From the NCBI GenBank assembly GCA_014379915.1, contig JACMKV010000332.1, positions 1 through 8,903 on the forward strand: 8,903 nucleotides of DNA, given 5' to 3'. A program made the position numbers and the translations under genes. Below are positions 1-5,815 of this stretch, one piece after another. This DNA is from Burkholderiales bacterium. Its GTDB lineage: Bacteria > Pseudomonadota > Gammaproteobacteria > Burkholderiales > JACMKV01. The notes below the pieces were generated by a model, which saw nothing but the letters and a program-made list of their open reading frames with translations, was not told the origin of the DNA and made no database searches. Every line of letters begins with the position of its first letter. Position 1 is the stretch's first letter.

Positions 1-1
1 C

Positions 2-814
2 ACCACCCCTGCGACGACCAGGCCGTGGAGTGAATATTACCCTCCGTTTCTGACGGCTTCCCGCATCGAAGGCGGCGCGCAATTCTGGGACGATCATGCC
101 GCCGAGCTTGCGCGGGCCGAGCGTGATTTCGGCGTCGCGCCTGAAATCATCGTGGCGACGATAGGAGTGGAGACGCTTTACGGCAAAAATACCGGCCGCT
201 ATCGCGTGCTCGACGCGCTGGCAACGCTGGCGTTCGATTACCCGCGGCGCGGTGAATTTTTTCGCAGCGAGCTCGAACAATATCTGCTGCTCGCACGCGA
301 AACCGGCTTCGACCCACTGACCCTGAAAGGCTCGTATGCCGGCGCGATGGGGCTGGGACAGTTCATTCCGCGCAGCTATCGACGCTACGCCATCGATTTC
401 GATGGCGACGGCCAGATCAATTTGTGGCATCCGGCGGACGCGATCGGAAGCGTCGCGAACTATTATCGCGACTACGGCTGGCAGCACGGCGCACCGGTTG
501 TGCTTCGCGCCGGCGCGTTCGATAACTATCAACAGTTTTTGCAAAGGGAGATCAAACCGCAAACGACGCTCGCCGAATTCCAAAGTGCGCTGGTGACGGT
601 TCGCGAACCATTGCCGGCCGATACGCTCGCCACGCTGTTTACGCTGGAAGCCGACGATGGCCTGCAATACTGGCTGGGGCTGAATAATTTTTACGTGATT
701 ACGCGTTATAACCGCAGCGTTTTCTATGCGATGACGGTACATCTTTTGAGTCAGGAGATACTTCGTCGCAGTACGGAGCCCATGGTGGAAAGCAACGGCG
801 ATCGTCCGCAATAA
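2..814 (+). CDS. mltB: Lytic murein transglycosylase B, 5' end outside window
   Basis: Cleaves the MurNAc-GlcNAc bond of peptidoglycan with formation of 1,6-anhydroMurNAc, in the periplasm (family knowledge: MltB, GH103/SLT_2). The frame is open from base 2, so the signal or lipobox region lies left of the window; 270 residues are visible. The GTG at 152 is internal, because the codons before it already read MltB-like sequence (RPWSEYYPPF, then ARAERDFGVAPEII). The catalytic Glu is in GVETLYG (visible residue 57). GAMGLGQF follows at about 114-121, then the acidic DFDGDGQINLW loop at about 132-142, which matches the calcium-binding loop of E. coli MltB. The C-terminal NNFYVITRYNRS (before the TAA stop) is typical of the family end, so the 3' end looks complete. 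No terminator is obvious after the stop. Confidence 0.95.
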   Translation, partial: TTPATTRPWSEYYPPFLTASRIEGGAQFWDDHAAELARAERDFGVAPEIIVATIGVETLYGKNTGRYRVLDALATLAFDYPRRGEFFRSELEQYLLLARETGFDPLTLKGSYAGAMGLGQFIPRSYRRYAIDFDGDGQINLWHPADAIGSVANYYRDYGWQHGAPVVLRAGAFDNYQQFLQREIKPQTTLAEFQSALVTVREPLPADTLATLFTLEADDGLQYWLGLNNFYVITRYNRSVFYAMTVHLLSQEILRRSTEPMVESNGDRPQ

Positions 815-974
815 TTCGCACACCGCGCCGGCAAGTTGAAACGAGTCAGCGCATCTTTGCCGGACACGGTCGGAACGATTATCTTCACAGACATTTGCCG
901 TTCATCCGTTCCCGCCAGGCACAAGATATAGTCAGCCCTTTTGCGCATGTGACGGAAGGCGGTAAACTTCGCGC

Positions 975-1237
975 ATGCGCTTCACATAGGATCCCAGCAA
1001 AGCGGCTTCAAATCTCGCGAAACACGGAGTGTCGTTTCTTGAAGCGGTGAGCGTTTTCGGTGATGAGCTTGCTAACACCATCGCCGACCCGATCATTCGA
1101 TTGGCGAAGCGCGTTTTCTGACTCTCGGCACATCTTCCTCGGGCCGATTACTTGCTGTCGCTCACACTGAGGAAGAAGACATTGTGCGCATCATAAGCCG
1201 CACGGCTCGCGACAAAGCGCGAAAGATCGAACTATGA
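975..1237 (+). pseudogene. brnT: Broken BrnT-family toxin gene (amber stop plus frameshift)
   Basis: BrnT is a small ribonuclease toxin neutralised by BrnA. From ATG 975 the frame reads MRFT, then TAG (987-989) where the family has Trp (FxWD), then DPSKAASNLAKHGVSFLEAV and VFGDELANTIADP. At about 1089-1091 the frame must change by loss of one base (or gain of two). The new frame continues DHSIGEARFLTLGTSSSGRL, LAVAHTEEEDIVRIISRTAR and KIEL, then TGA at 1235-1237. These pieces joined match BrnT over its full usual length of about 87 residues. The TGA overlaps the brnA start as ATGA, the normal arrangement for this operon. Two independent lesions make a single sequencing error an unlikely explanation. 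The toxin should be inactive. Remaining codons are well kept, so inactivation looks recent. Confidence 0.88.
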
Positions 1238-1494
1238 AACCTAAATCCAAACCCGCACCGGACGAGATGCGCTCCGACTATGATTTTTCAGGCGGTGTTC
1301 GGGGCAAATACTTTCATCACTTCATGCAAAGCTCTAACGTGGTTATCCTGGAGCCCGACGTTGCGACGGCCTTTCCTAATGCCGAAGCGGTGAATGATGC
1401 GCTGCGCGGTCTGATGCGGTTAGCCCAACGTTCCGCTGGGCTAACCGGGCGTCCGACCGGTCGCGCGAAAAGTACCGCGCGCCGGTCAACTTAA
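1234..1494 (+). CDS. brnA: BrnA-family antitoxin, probably with altered C-terminus
   Basis: 86 residues. The core, SDYDFSGGVRGKYFHHF then NVVILEPDVATAFPNAEAVN and ALRGLMRLAQR (about residues 14-66), matches BrnA-type antitoxins: an N-terminal toxin-contacting segment followed by a ribbon-helix-helix DNA-binding part. BrnA normally binds BrnT and represses its own promoter. Start ATG 1234 overlaps the brnT stop by four bases, so translation was coupled to the toxin gene. That toxin gene is now broken, leaving this antitoxin an orphan, and upstream stops may lower its expression. Residues after about 62 (AGLTGRPTGRAKSTARRST and a few before) are encoded by two tandem hairpins at 1417-1487 and do not look like the short family tail. 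They may come from a repeat inserted near the 3' end. Family call is firm; the tail's nature is inferred. Confidence 0.85.
   Translation: MKPKSKPAPDEMRSDYDFSGGVRGKYFHHFMQSSNVVILEPDVATAFPNAEAVNDALRGLMRLAQRSAGLTGRPTGRAKSTARRST
1417..1487. repeat. Two tandem hairpins (REP/BIME-like) at the 3' end of brnA
   Basis: First hairpin: arms 1417-1427 (CGGTTAGCCCA) and 1437-1447 (TGGGCTAACCG), a perfect 11-bp stem with a 9-nt loop. Second hairpin: arms 1455-1467 (GACCGG, bulged T, CGCGCG) and 1476-1487 (CGCGCGCCGGTC), a 12-bp stem with an 8-nt loop. No T run follows in either direction, so an intrinsic terminator is unlikely. The TTAGCCCAAC.../...GGGCTAA pattern resembles palindromic repeats dispersed in many proteobacterial genomes. 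I see no second copy of this sequence in the window. Confidence 0.75.
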
Positions 1495-1525
1495 ACAATC
1501 CGAATAGCCTCGCGACCGAGTCATC

Positions 1526-1542
1526 TTTGTAACTTTTACAAA
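1526..1542. promoter_or_regulatory. AT-rich perfect palindrome, possible operator
   Basis: TTTGTAA (1526-1532), CTT spacer, TTACAAA (1536-1542): a 7-bp perfect inverted repeat about 125 bases upstream of the ATG at 1667. It is AT-rich in a GC-rich spacer (1495-1666), which suits a regulator binding site or part of a promoter. No regulator is known for it, and I see no convincing -35/-10 pair. Confidence 0.3.
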
Positions 1543-1666
1543 CCGCCTGGCAGCTTTCGGGCGCACCCCCGCCTGCTGTCCGCATTTTCTGCGGTCTATC
1601 ATGCGTGGTCCGCCTCTTGCTCAATTTCATTGGAGCGGCAGTTTGCCCGCCCAATAAGGAGGAAAT

Positions 1667-1987
1667 ATGAATTCGCCATTTATCCGCGATGGTCAGGCGG
1701 AGCCCAGGTTCGACCGCGAGGTCAATATTTCGCGCAAGGAATTTTTGCGCCAGTTGCCCGATGCGATCGGCAACCGGGAATTCGATATCGAAGGCAATCA
1801 AATCATCGTCAGAGATGGCGACAAGCGTGTGCGCATTACGATCATGGATGAGGGCACGGAAAAAATGGGCGCGCTCGATGTGCCGATGAAAAAAATTAGC
1901 TTCGCGTTCGACGGCTACTCGGAGCAAGAAATCGAATCCTTCATGGAAAACTACGACGAGCAAACGCTCCGCGTCGGCGGTATGTGA
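1667..1987 (+). CDS. Conserved-looking small protein of unknown function (106 aa)
   Basis: Function not recognised. ATG 1667 follows an almost ideal ribosome binding site (AGGAGGA, 1658-1664), the clearest in the left half of the window, so this is very probably a real, well-translated gene. The protein is acidic and soluble, with no signal peptide or membrane segment. It has an N-terminal block RDGQAEPRFDREVNISRKEF (residues 7-26), a middle of short beta-like strands (FDIEGNQIIVRDGDKRVRIT, about 39-58) and a C-terminal block with FDGYSEQEIESFMENYD ending RVGGM. From memory, similar 100-130 residue proteins with a DREV-x-FLR-LP start and an F-x-RGG-like end occur in beta- and gammaproteobacteria as uncharacterised proteins. 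The gene stands alone, convergent with the ABC permease 36 bases downstream. No cysteines are present. Confidence 0.85.
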   Translation: MNSPFIRDGQAEPRFDREVNISRKEFLRQLPDAIGNREFDIEGNQIIVRDGDKRVRITIMDEGTEKMGALDVPMKKISFAFDGYSEQEIESFMENYDEQTLRVGGM

Positions 1988-2023
1988 GAAAGAAGTTTGT
2001 CAAGTAGGAGGGCCGCTGGCGCT

Positions 2024-2848
2024 CTATTCGCCGCGTTTGCGGCTTAGCATGTGGATCAGGGGTTCGTAAGCCGTCTCGCGTGAAAAGCGTGCACATGCGA
2101 TAGCGGTTGCCAGCGCGCTGAAGCCGAGGAGAACCGCGAGGTTCAGGCCGAGGCTGAAATCCGTGCTGAAGTTGACGCTGCCGCTGACCGGCAAGGCGTG
2201 CTTCAGGAGATCTACCCCATAGCTGTAAGGATTGATCATCGCAACGATGCGCAGCGCGTCGGGCAAATGTTGGATCGGATAGAGCGAGCCCGACAGAAAG
2301 AACATCGGGAAAATCACCAGATTCATCATCACCGCGAAATTGTCGAGCGTCTTGGTGCACGCTGCGATCAGCATGCCGGTGCTCGCGGACGCCAGCGAGG
2401 TTGCGGCGATTCCAGCAACCAGTAAAGGCGGCGACAGGTCTTTCGACAAGTAGCCGAGCAGCGCCAGCAGAATCAGCACGAGCACGGCCTGTATCGCCGC
2501 CGCAATTGCGGCGCTCAGTGTTTTGGCGACGACAATCCAGTAATGCTCGAAGGGTGCTACCACCAGCATCCGCATCACGCCCGATTCCTTGTCGTAAACC
2601 GTTGCCAGCGCGGCGAGCATGGCGCCGAACAGCATCGACATGCCGAGCACGCCGGGCACCAGAAAATATTGATAGCTCGCGCCGTCGCCGCCACTTCCGC
2701 CGCCCTGGCCGAGCATGGCGTCGAACCCGGCGCCGATCACGAACAGCCAGATCATCGGCCGCACCATCGCCGACAACAGCCGCGATTTCTGGCGGAACAG
2801 ACGCACGATTTCGCGCTCGATGACGGCGAGTATCGGACGGTAGGTCAT
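2024..2848 (-). CDS. ABC-2 type transporter permease of the PQQ-linked exporter
   Basis: Membrane subunit of an efflux-type ABC transporter in the inner membrane; the partner ATPase lies 27 bases upstream. 274 residues, normal for the ABC-2 family. A charged cytoplasmic N-terminus (EREIVRLFRQKSR, 11-23) is followed by about six hydrophobic segments near residues 30-46, 60-84, 104-134, 140-164, 170-192 and 234-254. The family motif MINPYSYGVDLLKHAL (about 204-219) lies before the last segment. From memory, permeases of this kind (PedC-like, TIGR03861) occur with PQQ biosynthesis or PQQ-dependent alcohol dehydrogenases, which fits the position behind pqqE. The transported compound is unknown. 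ATG 2848 is chosen over the copy at 2865 because only 2848 is in frame. A 17-bp tandem duplication covers this start. Confidence 0.9.
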   Translation of the reverse strand: MTYRPILAVIEREIVRLFRQKSRLLSAMVRPMIWLFVIGAGFDAMLGQGGGSGGDGASYQYFLVPGVLGMSMLFGAMLAALATVYDKESGVMRMLVVAPFEHYWIVVAKTLSAAIAAAIQAVLVLILLALLGYLSKDLSPPLLVAGIAATSLASASTGMLIAACTKTLDNFAVMMNLVIFPMFFLSGSLYPIQHLPDALRIVAMINPYSYGVDLLKHALPVSGSVNFSTDFSLGLNLAVLLGFSALATAIACARFSRETAYEPLIHMLSRKRGE

Positions 2849-2867
2849 TTTGGACGGTAGGTCATTT
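2835..2867. repeat. 17-bp tandem duplication over the permease start codon
   Basis: GGACGGTAGGTCATTTT at 2835-2851 is followed directly by 16 of the same 17 bases at 2852-2867. On the minus strand this puts two copies of ATGACCTACCGTCC in series. The upstream ATG (2865) is out of frame: it reads MTYRPK and stops at a TGA that overlaps the true start codon as ATGA. The duplication therefore makes a six-codon upstream ORF that could couple to, or compete with, permease translation. Confidence 0.9.
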
Positions 2868-2875
2868 AACGCGGA

Positions 2876-3865
2876 TCATCGTTGCAGCGTCGCGTCGCGA
2901 CTGGGCGTATGTGCAGGTGATTCACAGTCCGCACTGGTTTCGTTGACCCACAAAAACACGTCATTCAGATTCGGCTTGCGCCAGCGCAACGCGCCTATCC
3001 TGTCGGCAAACTCGGTTTGCAGGGCTGCGAGTTGCGCGGCATCGCCATTGAAGCGGAAGCAGATGCGTTCGCCATCCATCATCGCGTGGCCGAGGCGCGG
3101 CGCGAGTTCGGCGGCTATGCGATCCGTATCATCGGCTTCGATTTCGATCACGAACGCGCCCAACCGCCTGACCAGCTCATGCGGCGGCCCGCTTTGCACG
3201 ATGCGTCCCGATTTGATGAAAGCGACGCGGTCGCACTCGGAAGCTTCTTCGAGATAATGCGTCGTCAAGAACACCGTCATGCCGGTTTCGGCGCGCAGGT
3301 TCTCGATGAAGCGCCAGATCTTTTTCCGGTTCGGCAAATCAAGACCGATGGTCGGCTCGTCGAGGAACAGCACCTGCGGCCGATGGATGACGCCGCGGGC
3401 GATATCCAGCGCGCGGCGCATGCCGCCGGAAAAAGAGGCGACCGGTTTGTCGCGCCTGTCGGTCAAGCCGAACAGTGCGAGCAACTCATCGCTGCGCCGT
3501 TTGATTTCGGCGCGCGGCAGATCGTATAACAAGCCGGCAAAACGCAGGTTTTCGGCAGCCGACAGATTGCGATCAAGCGCCGATTCCTGGAACACGACGC
3601 CGATGGCAGCGCGCACCTTGACGCCATCGTTCGACACGTCGTGACCAGCAATGTGCGCGGTTCCGCCCGTCGGCCGGATCAGCGTCGACAGCATGTGTAT
3701 CGTGCTGGTTTTGCCGGAACCGTTCGGACCGAGCAACCCAAAAAATTCGCCGGCGTGAACATCGAGATTCAGGTGGTCGACAGCAAGCATGTCGCCGTAG
3801 CGCTTGGTGAGTTCGCGCGCGCGGATCGCGAGCGCTGTTGCGAGGGCAGGGGAATCGCGCATCAT
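2876..3865 (-). CDS. ABC transporter ATP-binding protein of the PQQ-linked exporter
   Basis: Cytoplasmic ATPase that powers the adjacent ABC-2 permease. Counting from ATG 3865 (329 residues), it carries Walker A GPNGSGKT (about 46-53), Q-loop Gln about 93, signature SFSGGMRR (about 144-151), Walker B VLFLDEP (about 165-171) and H-loop His about 203 in FLTTHYLEEAS. All catalytic elements are intact. The end of the domain, LNDVFLWV, is typical of this efflux ATPase class (DrrA/NodI-like). From memory, PQQ-linked members form TIGR03864. A tail of about 20 residues follows. The frame stays open to a TTG at 3916; I prefer ATG 3865 (or 3862), although no good ribosome binding site precedes either. 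It lies 268 bases behind pqqE across a repeat, so it may be read through or have its own promoter. Confidence 0.9.
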   Translation of the reverse strand: MMRDSPALATALAIRARELTKRYGDMLAVDHLNLDVHAGEFFGLLGPNGSGKTSTIHMLSTLIRPTGGTAHIAGHDVSNDGVKVRAAIGVVFQESALDRNLSAAENLRFAGLLYDLPRAEIKRRSDELLALFGLTDRRDKPVASFSGGMRRALDIARGVIHRPQVLFLDEPTIGLDLPNRKKIWRFIENLRAETGMTVFLTTHYLEEASECDRVAFIKSGRIVQSGPPHELVRRLGAFVIEIEADDTDRIAAELAPRLGHAMMDGERICFRFNGDAAQLAALQTEFADRIGALRWRKPNLNDVFLWVNETSADCESPAHTPSRDATLQR

Positions 3866-3927
3866 GCTATTGTCGTTCGTTTCCTGCGATGATACTTTTG
3901 CGGCAGCTGACCTCAATAGAATGCCGT

Positions 3928-4029
3928 CATTCCCGCGAACCTTGTCCCAGCAGGCTTCAGGCCGGGAGCGGGAATCCAGGATCGCTTAGAAACGTCACCG
4001 CATTCCGGCTGCAGCTTGCGCTCGAATGC
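3928..4029. repeat. Degenerate REP-like palindromes between pqqE and the ABC genes
   Basis: ATTCCCGC (3929-3936) pairs with GCGGGAAT (3968-3975), leaving a GC-rich loop. A second inverted pair follows: GCATTC (4000-4005) with GAATGC (4024-4029). The CATTCCCGCG...GCGGGAATCCAG pattern is the common dispersed proteobacterial repeat also found at 7850-7933 and, in diverged form, at 6601-6670. It fills much of the 268-base spacer (3866-4133), in which I see no gene. Confidence 0.6.
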
Positions 4030-4133
4030 CCCGGATTTATGCCATCGGGCAGGCTTAATCGGGGGCGGGAAAGACAAAGGGTAGTTAATACGCGCGGGGA
4101 TTTGACGAGCCCGAATCTGCCGGAAAGCTGTCG

Positions 4134-5423
4134 TCAAACTGTGCTTACGGTCTTGTTCTCAGCGCCCATTTCTTCGCTCAATTTGCGCGAATTCTTGTCG
4201 TCGCGATACATGATCGGGATGATCGGCTTTGCCGGAGTGGTTGCCGCTTTCGACTGCTGTTGCGCTTTGTCGACCGCTTCGAGGACAACGTGGTGATGCG
4301 GCGACAGATCGCAAACCGGATCGGTATTCGCGGCATCGCCGGTCAACATGAACGCCTGGCAGCGGCATCCGCCGAAATCCCTGGCCTTGTTCGGACACGA
4401 GCGGCACGGCTCTTTCATCCAGCTGTCGCCGCGATATTTATTGAATGCGGGCGAGTCGTACCAGATCCACTTCATGTCGGCATCGCGCACATTCGGGAAC
4501 GTGATGCCCGGCAACTGGCGCGCTTCGTGGCACGGCAGCACGAGGCCATCGGCGGTCACGGTGATGAACACCGAGCCCCAGCCGTTCACGCACGCCTTCG
4601 GCCGGTTTTCATAGTAATCGGGGACGACGAAATAAATTTTCATCTTGTCGCCGATGCGCGCGCGAAACGCGTTGGTAATTTCTTCGGCGCGCTGCAATTG
4701 CTCGCGGCTCGGCATCAGATGGTCGCGGTTCAGCAGCGCCCAGCCATAGTATTGCGTGTTGGCGAGCTCAAGGTATTCGACTTCCATCTTTTCGGCCATA
4801 TCCAGAATTTCCTGGATGTGATCGATGTTGAGCCGATGTAGCACCACGTTCAGCACCATCGGATATTCGTACTGCTTGATGAGCTTCGCCACTTTCGATT
4901 TCAGTTCGAACGTGCGCGTGCTGCTGATGAAATCGTTCATCTCGCGCGTGCTGTCCTGGAATGACAACTGGATATGATCGAGCCCGCCGTCCTTGAATGC
5001 AGCAATGCGCTTTTCGTTGAGACCGATGCCCGACGTGATCAAGTTGGTGTAGTAGCCCATCTTGCGCGATTCACTGACCAGAATTTCCAGGTCGTCGCGC
5101 ACCAGCGGCTCGCCGCCGGAAAAGCCGAGTTGAGTTGCGCCGATCTCGCGGCTTTCGCGCAATGCCTTCAACCATTCGTCGGTCGTCAACTCAGTGCCGT
5201 AGCGCGTGTAGTCGATCGGGTTGAAGCAGAACACGCAATGCAGCGGGCACTTGTAGGTGACCTCGGCCAGCAGCCAGAGGGGATTGTTCGGCCGCGGCGT
5301 GGCGGGCGTTACGGGTGTCTCAGGCGCCAGCATCTGCGATTGGCTCTGAATGCTGCTACCCGGATGATCAAACGGGCCGCCGCGCTCAAGCGGCGTGCTT
5401 GGGACGGATCCAGCCTTGTCCAT
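4134..5423 (-). CDS. pqqE: PqqE, PQQ biosynthesis radical SAM/SPASM enzyme
   Basis: Catalyses the first step of PQQ synthesis in the cytoplasm: with PqqD it forms a C-C bond between Glu and Tyr side chains of PqqA, using S-adenosylmethionine. 429 residues. Radical SAM cluster CPLHCVFC (Cys 59, 63, 66), SGGEP at 102-106, and a SPASM-type C-terminal cysteine set at 278, 298, 340, 343, 353, 355 and 371 (PCRSCP, GGCRC, PVCD). All expected cluster ligands appear present, so the enzyme looks functional. The start at ATG 5423 is supported by GGAG seven bases upstream and overlaps pqqD by 38 bases. It gives a Pro/Ser-rich extension of about 40 residues before PLWLLAEVTYKC that most PqqE proteins lack; ATG 5333 would remove 30 of these but has a poorer ribosome site. 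The C-terminal tail after about 385 is polar and probably disordered. Confidence 0.95.
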   Translation of the reverse strand: MDKAGSVPSTPLERGGPFDHPGSSIQSQSQMLAPETPVTPATPRPNNPLWLLAEVTYKCPLHCVFCFNPIDYTRYGTELTTDEWLKALRESREIGATQLGFSGGEPLVRDDLEILVSESRKMGYYTNLITSGIGLNEKRIAAFKDGGLDHIQLSFQDSTREMNDFISSTRTFELKSKVAKLIKQYEYPMVLNVVLHRLNIDHIQEILDMAEKMEVEYLELANTQYYGWALLNRDHLMPSREQLQRAEEITNAFRARIGDKMKIYFVVPDYYENRPKACVNGWGSVFITVTADGLVLPCHEARQLPGITFPNVRDADMKWIWYDSPAFNKYRGDSWMKEPCRSCPNKARDFGGCRCQAFMLTGDAANTDPVCDLSPHHHVVLEAVDKAQQQSKAATTPAKPIIPIMYRDDKNSRKLSEEMGAENKTVSTV

Positions 5424-5688
5424 ATGCGGTCTCCAGGAAACTCAGCACGTCCGCGCGCAAATCCGCGCCGGGAAACGCCTGTTCCAAACTTTTTACAATG
5501 GAGTCGATGGAAGAAACGCCATCGACACGCTTCAAAATCTCGCCGGCGCTGCCCGAAAGCTTGACCATGCCTTCCGGATACAGCAGCACGTGCGCCTGCT
5601 GCGCCGGCTCCCACTGCAGGCGGAAGTGGCGCGGAATTTCAATCACGCTATCCGCGTTCAAGACTGCCCGTTCAGCCATATTGGACAT
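5386..5688 (-). CDS. pqqD: PqqD, PqqA-binding peptide chaperone
   Basis: PqqD is a RiPP recognition element that binds the PqqA precursor and delivers it to PqqE. 100 residues from ATG 5688, close to the usual 90-95. Recognisable parts are IPRHFRLQWEPAQQAHVLLY (about 18-37), PEGMVKLSGSAGEILKRVDG (38-57), which is the conserved PEG-x3-LN/S-x2-A-x2-IL motif, and a helical C-terminus ending in YGQGWIRP. The frame runs open to 5787, but that extension is not PqqD-like. ATG 5688 is taken over 5679 because GAAG lies about 10 bases upstream; ATG 5679 has no ribosome site. The 3' end overlaps pqqE by 38 bases, so the two genes are translationally coupled, as fits proteins that form a complex. Confidence 0.93.
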   Translation of the reverse strand: MSNMAERAVLNADSVIEIPRHFRLQWEPAQQAHVLLYPEGMVKLSGSAGEILKRVDGVSSIDSIVKSLEQAFPGADLRADVLSFLETAYGQGWIRPKHAA

Positions 5689-5815
5689 TGCGCTTGTCTT
5701 CGGGTTTGCAATAGAAGTCGCGACGAAAAGCAGCGCTGCGATTGGCCGCGATGTTGGCCGAAACATTGGTCGAAATTCGCGACACATAAGCGAAGAACAA
5801 CACGAGCTTGAACAT
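5672..5815 (-). CDS. Possible 47-aa small ORF between pqqC and pqqD
   Basis: Not recognised. The pqqC stop and this ATG overlap as TGATG (5817-5813), and the ORF ends at a TGA (5674-5672) just inside pqqD, so it spans the whole 126-base pqqC-pqqD spacer in a frame different from pqqD. The predicted peptide starts MFKLVLFFAYV, a short hydrophobic stretch, then becomes basic and polar (SAAFRRDFYCKPEDKRNVQY). It would let ribosomes travel from pqqC to pqqD without a gap. It may be a real small protein, a translation bridge, or chance. I know of no described PQQ gene of this kind. Confidence 0.3.
   Translation of the reverse strand: MFKLVLFFAYVSRISTNVSANIAANRSAAFRRDFYCKPEDKRNVQYG

Noticed and set aside
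751..948. 65-codon minus-strand ORF after mltB
   Set aside because: It overlaps the mltB 3' end antisense and has no recognisable features; 815-974 appears noncoding.
1376..1963. 195-codon minus-strand ORF
   Set aside because: It lies antisense to the brnA 3' end and most of the 106-residue gene, whose plus-strand ribosome site and composition are far better.
3913..4137. 74-codon minus-strand ORF downstream of pqqE
   Set aside because: Its C-terminal part (WIPAPGLKPAGTRFAGMTAF) is the typical false translation of the CATTCCCGCG-type repeat; no ribosome site and no family.
4260..4841. 193-codon plus-strand ORF
   Set aside because: Antisense shadow of pqqE, which carries all diagnostic motifs on the minus strand; the same applies to the long plus-strand ORFs across pqqB, pqqC and the ABC ATPase.
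5689..5787. N-terminal extension of pqqD to 5787, faintly signal-peptide-like
   Set aside because: PqqD is cytoplasmic and about 95 residues; the extension is not PqqD-like and ATG 5688 fits the family length.
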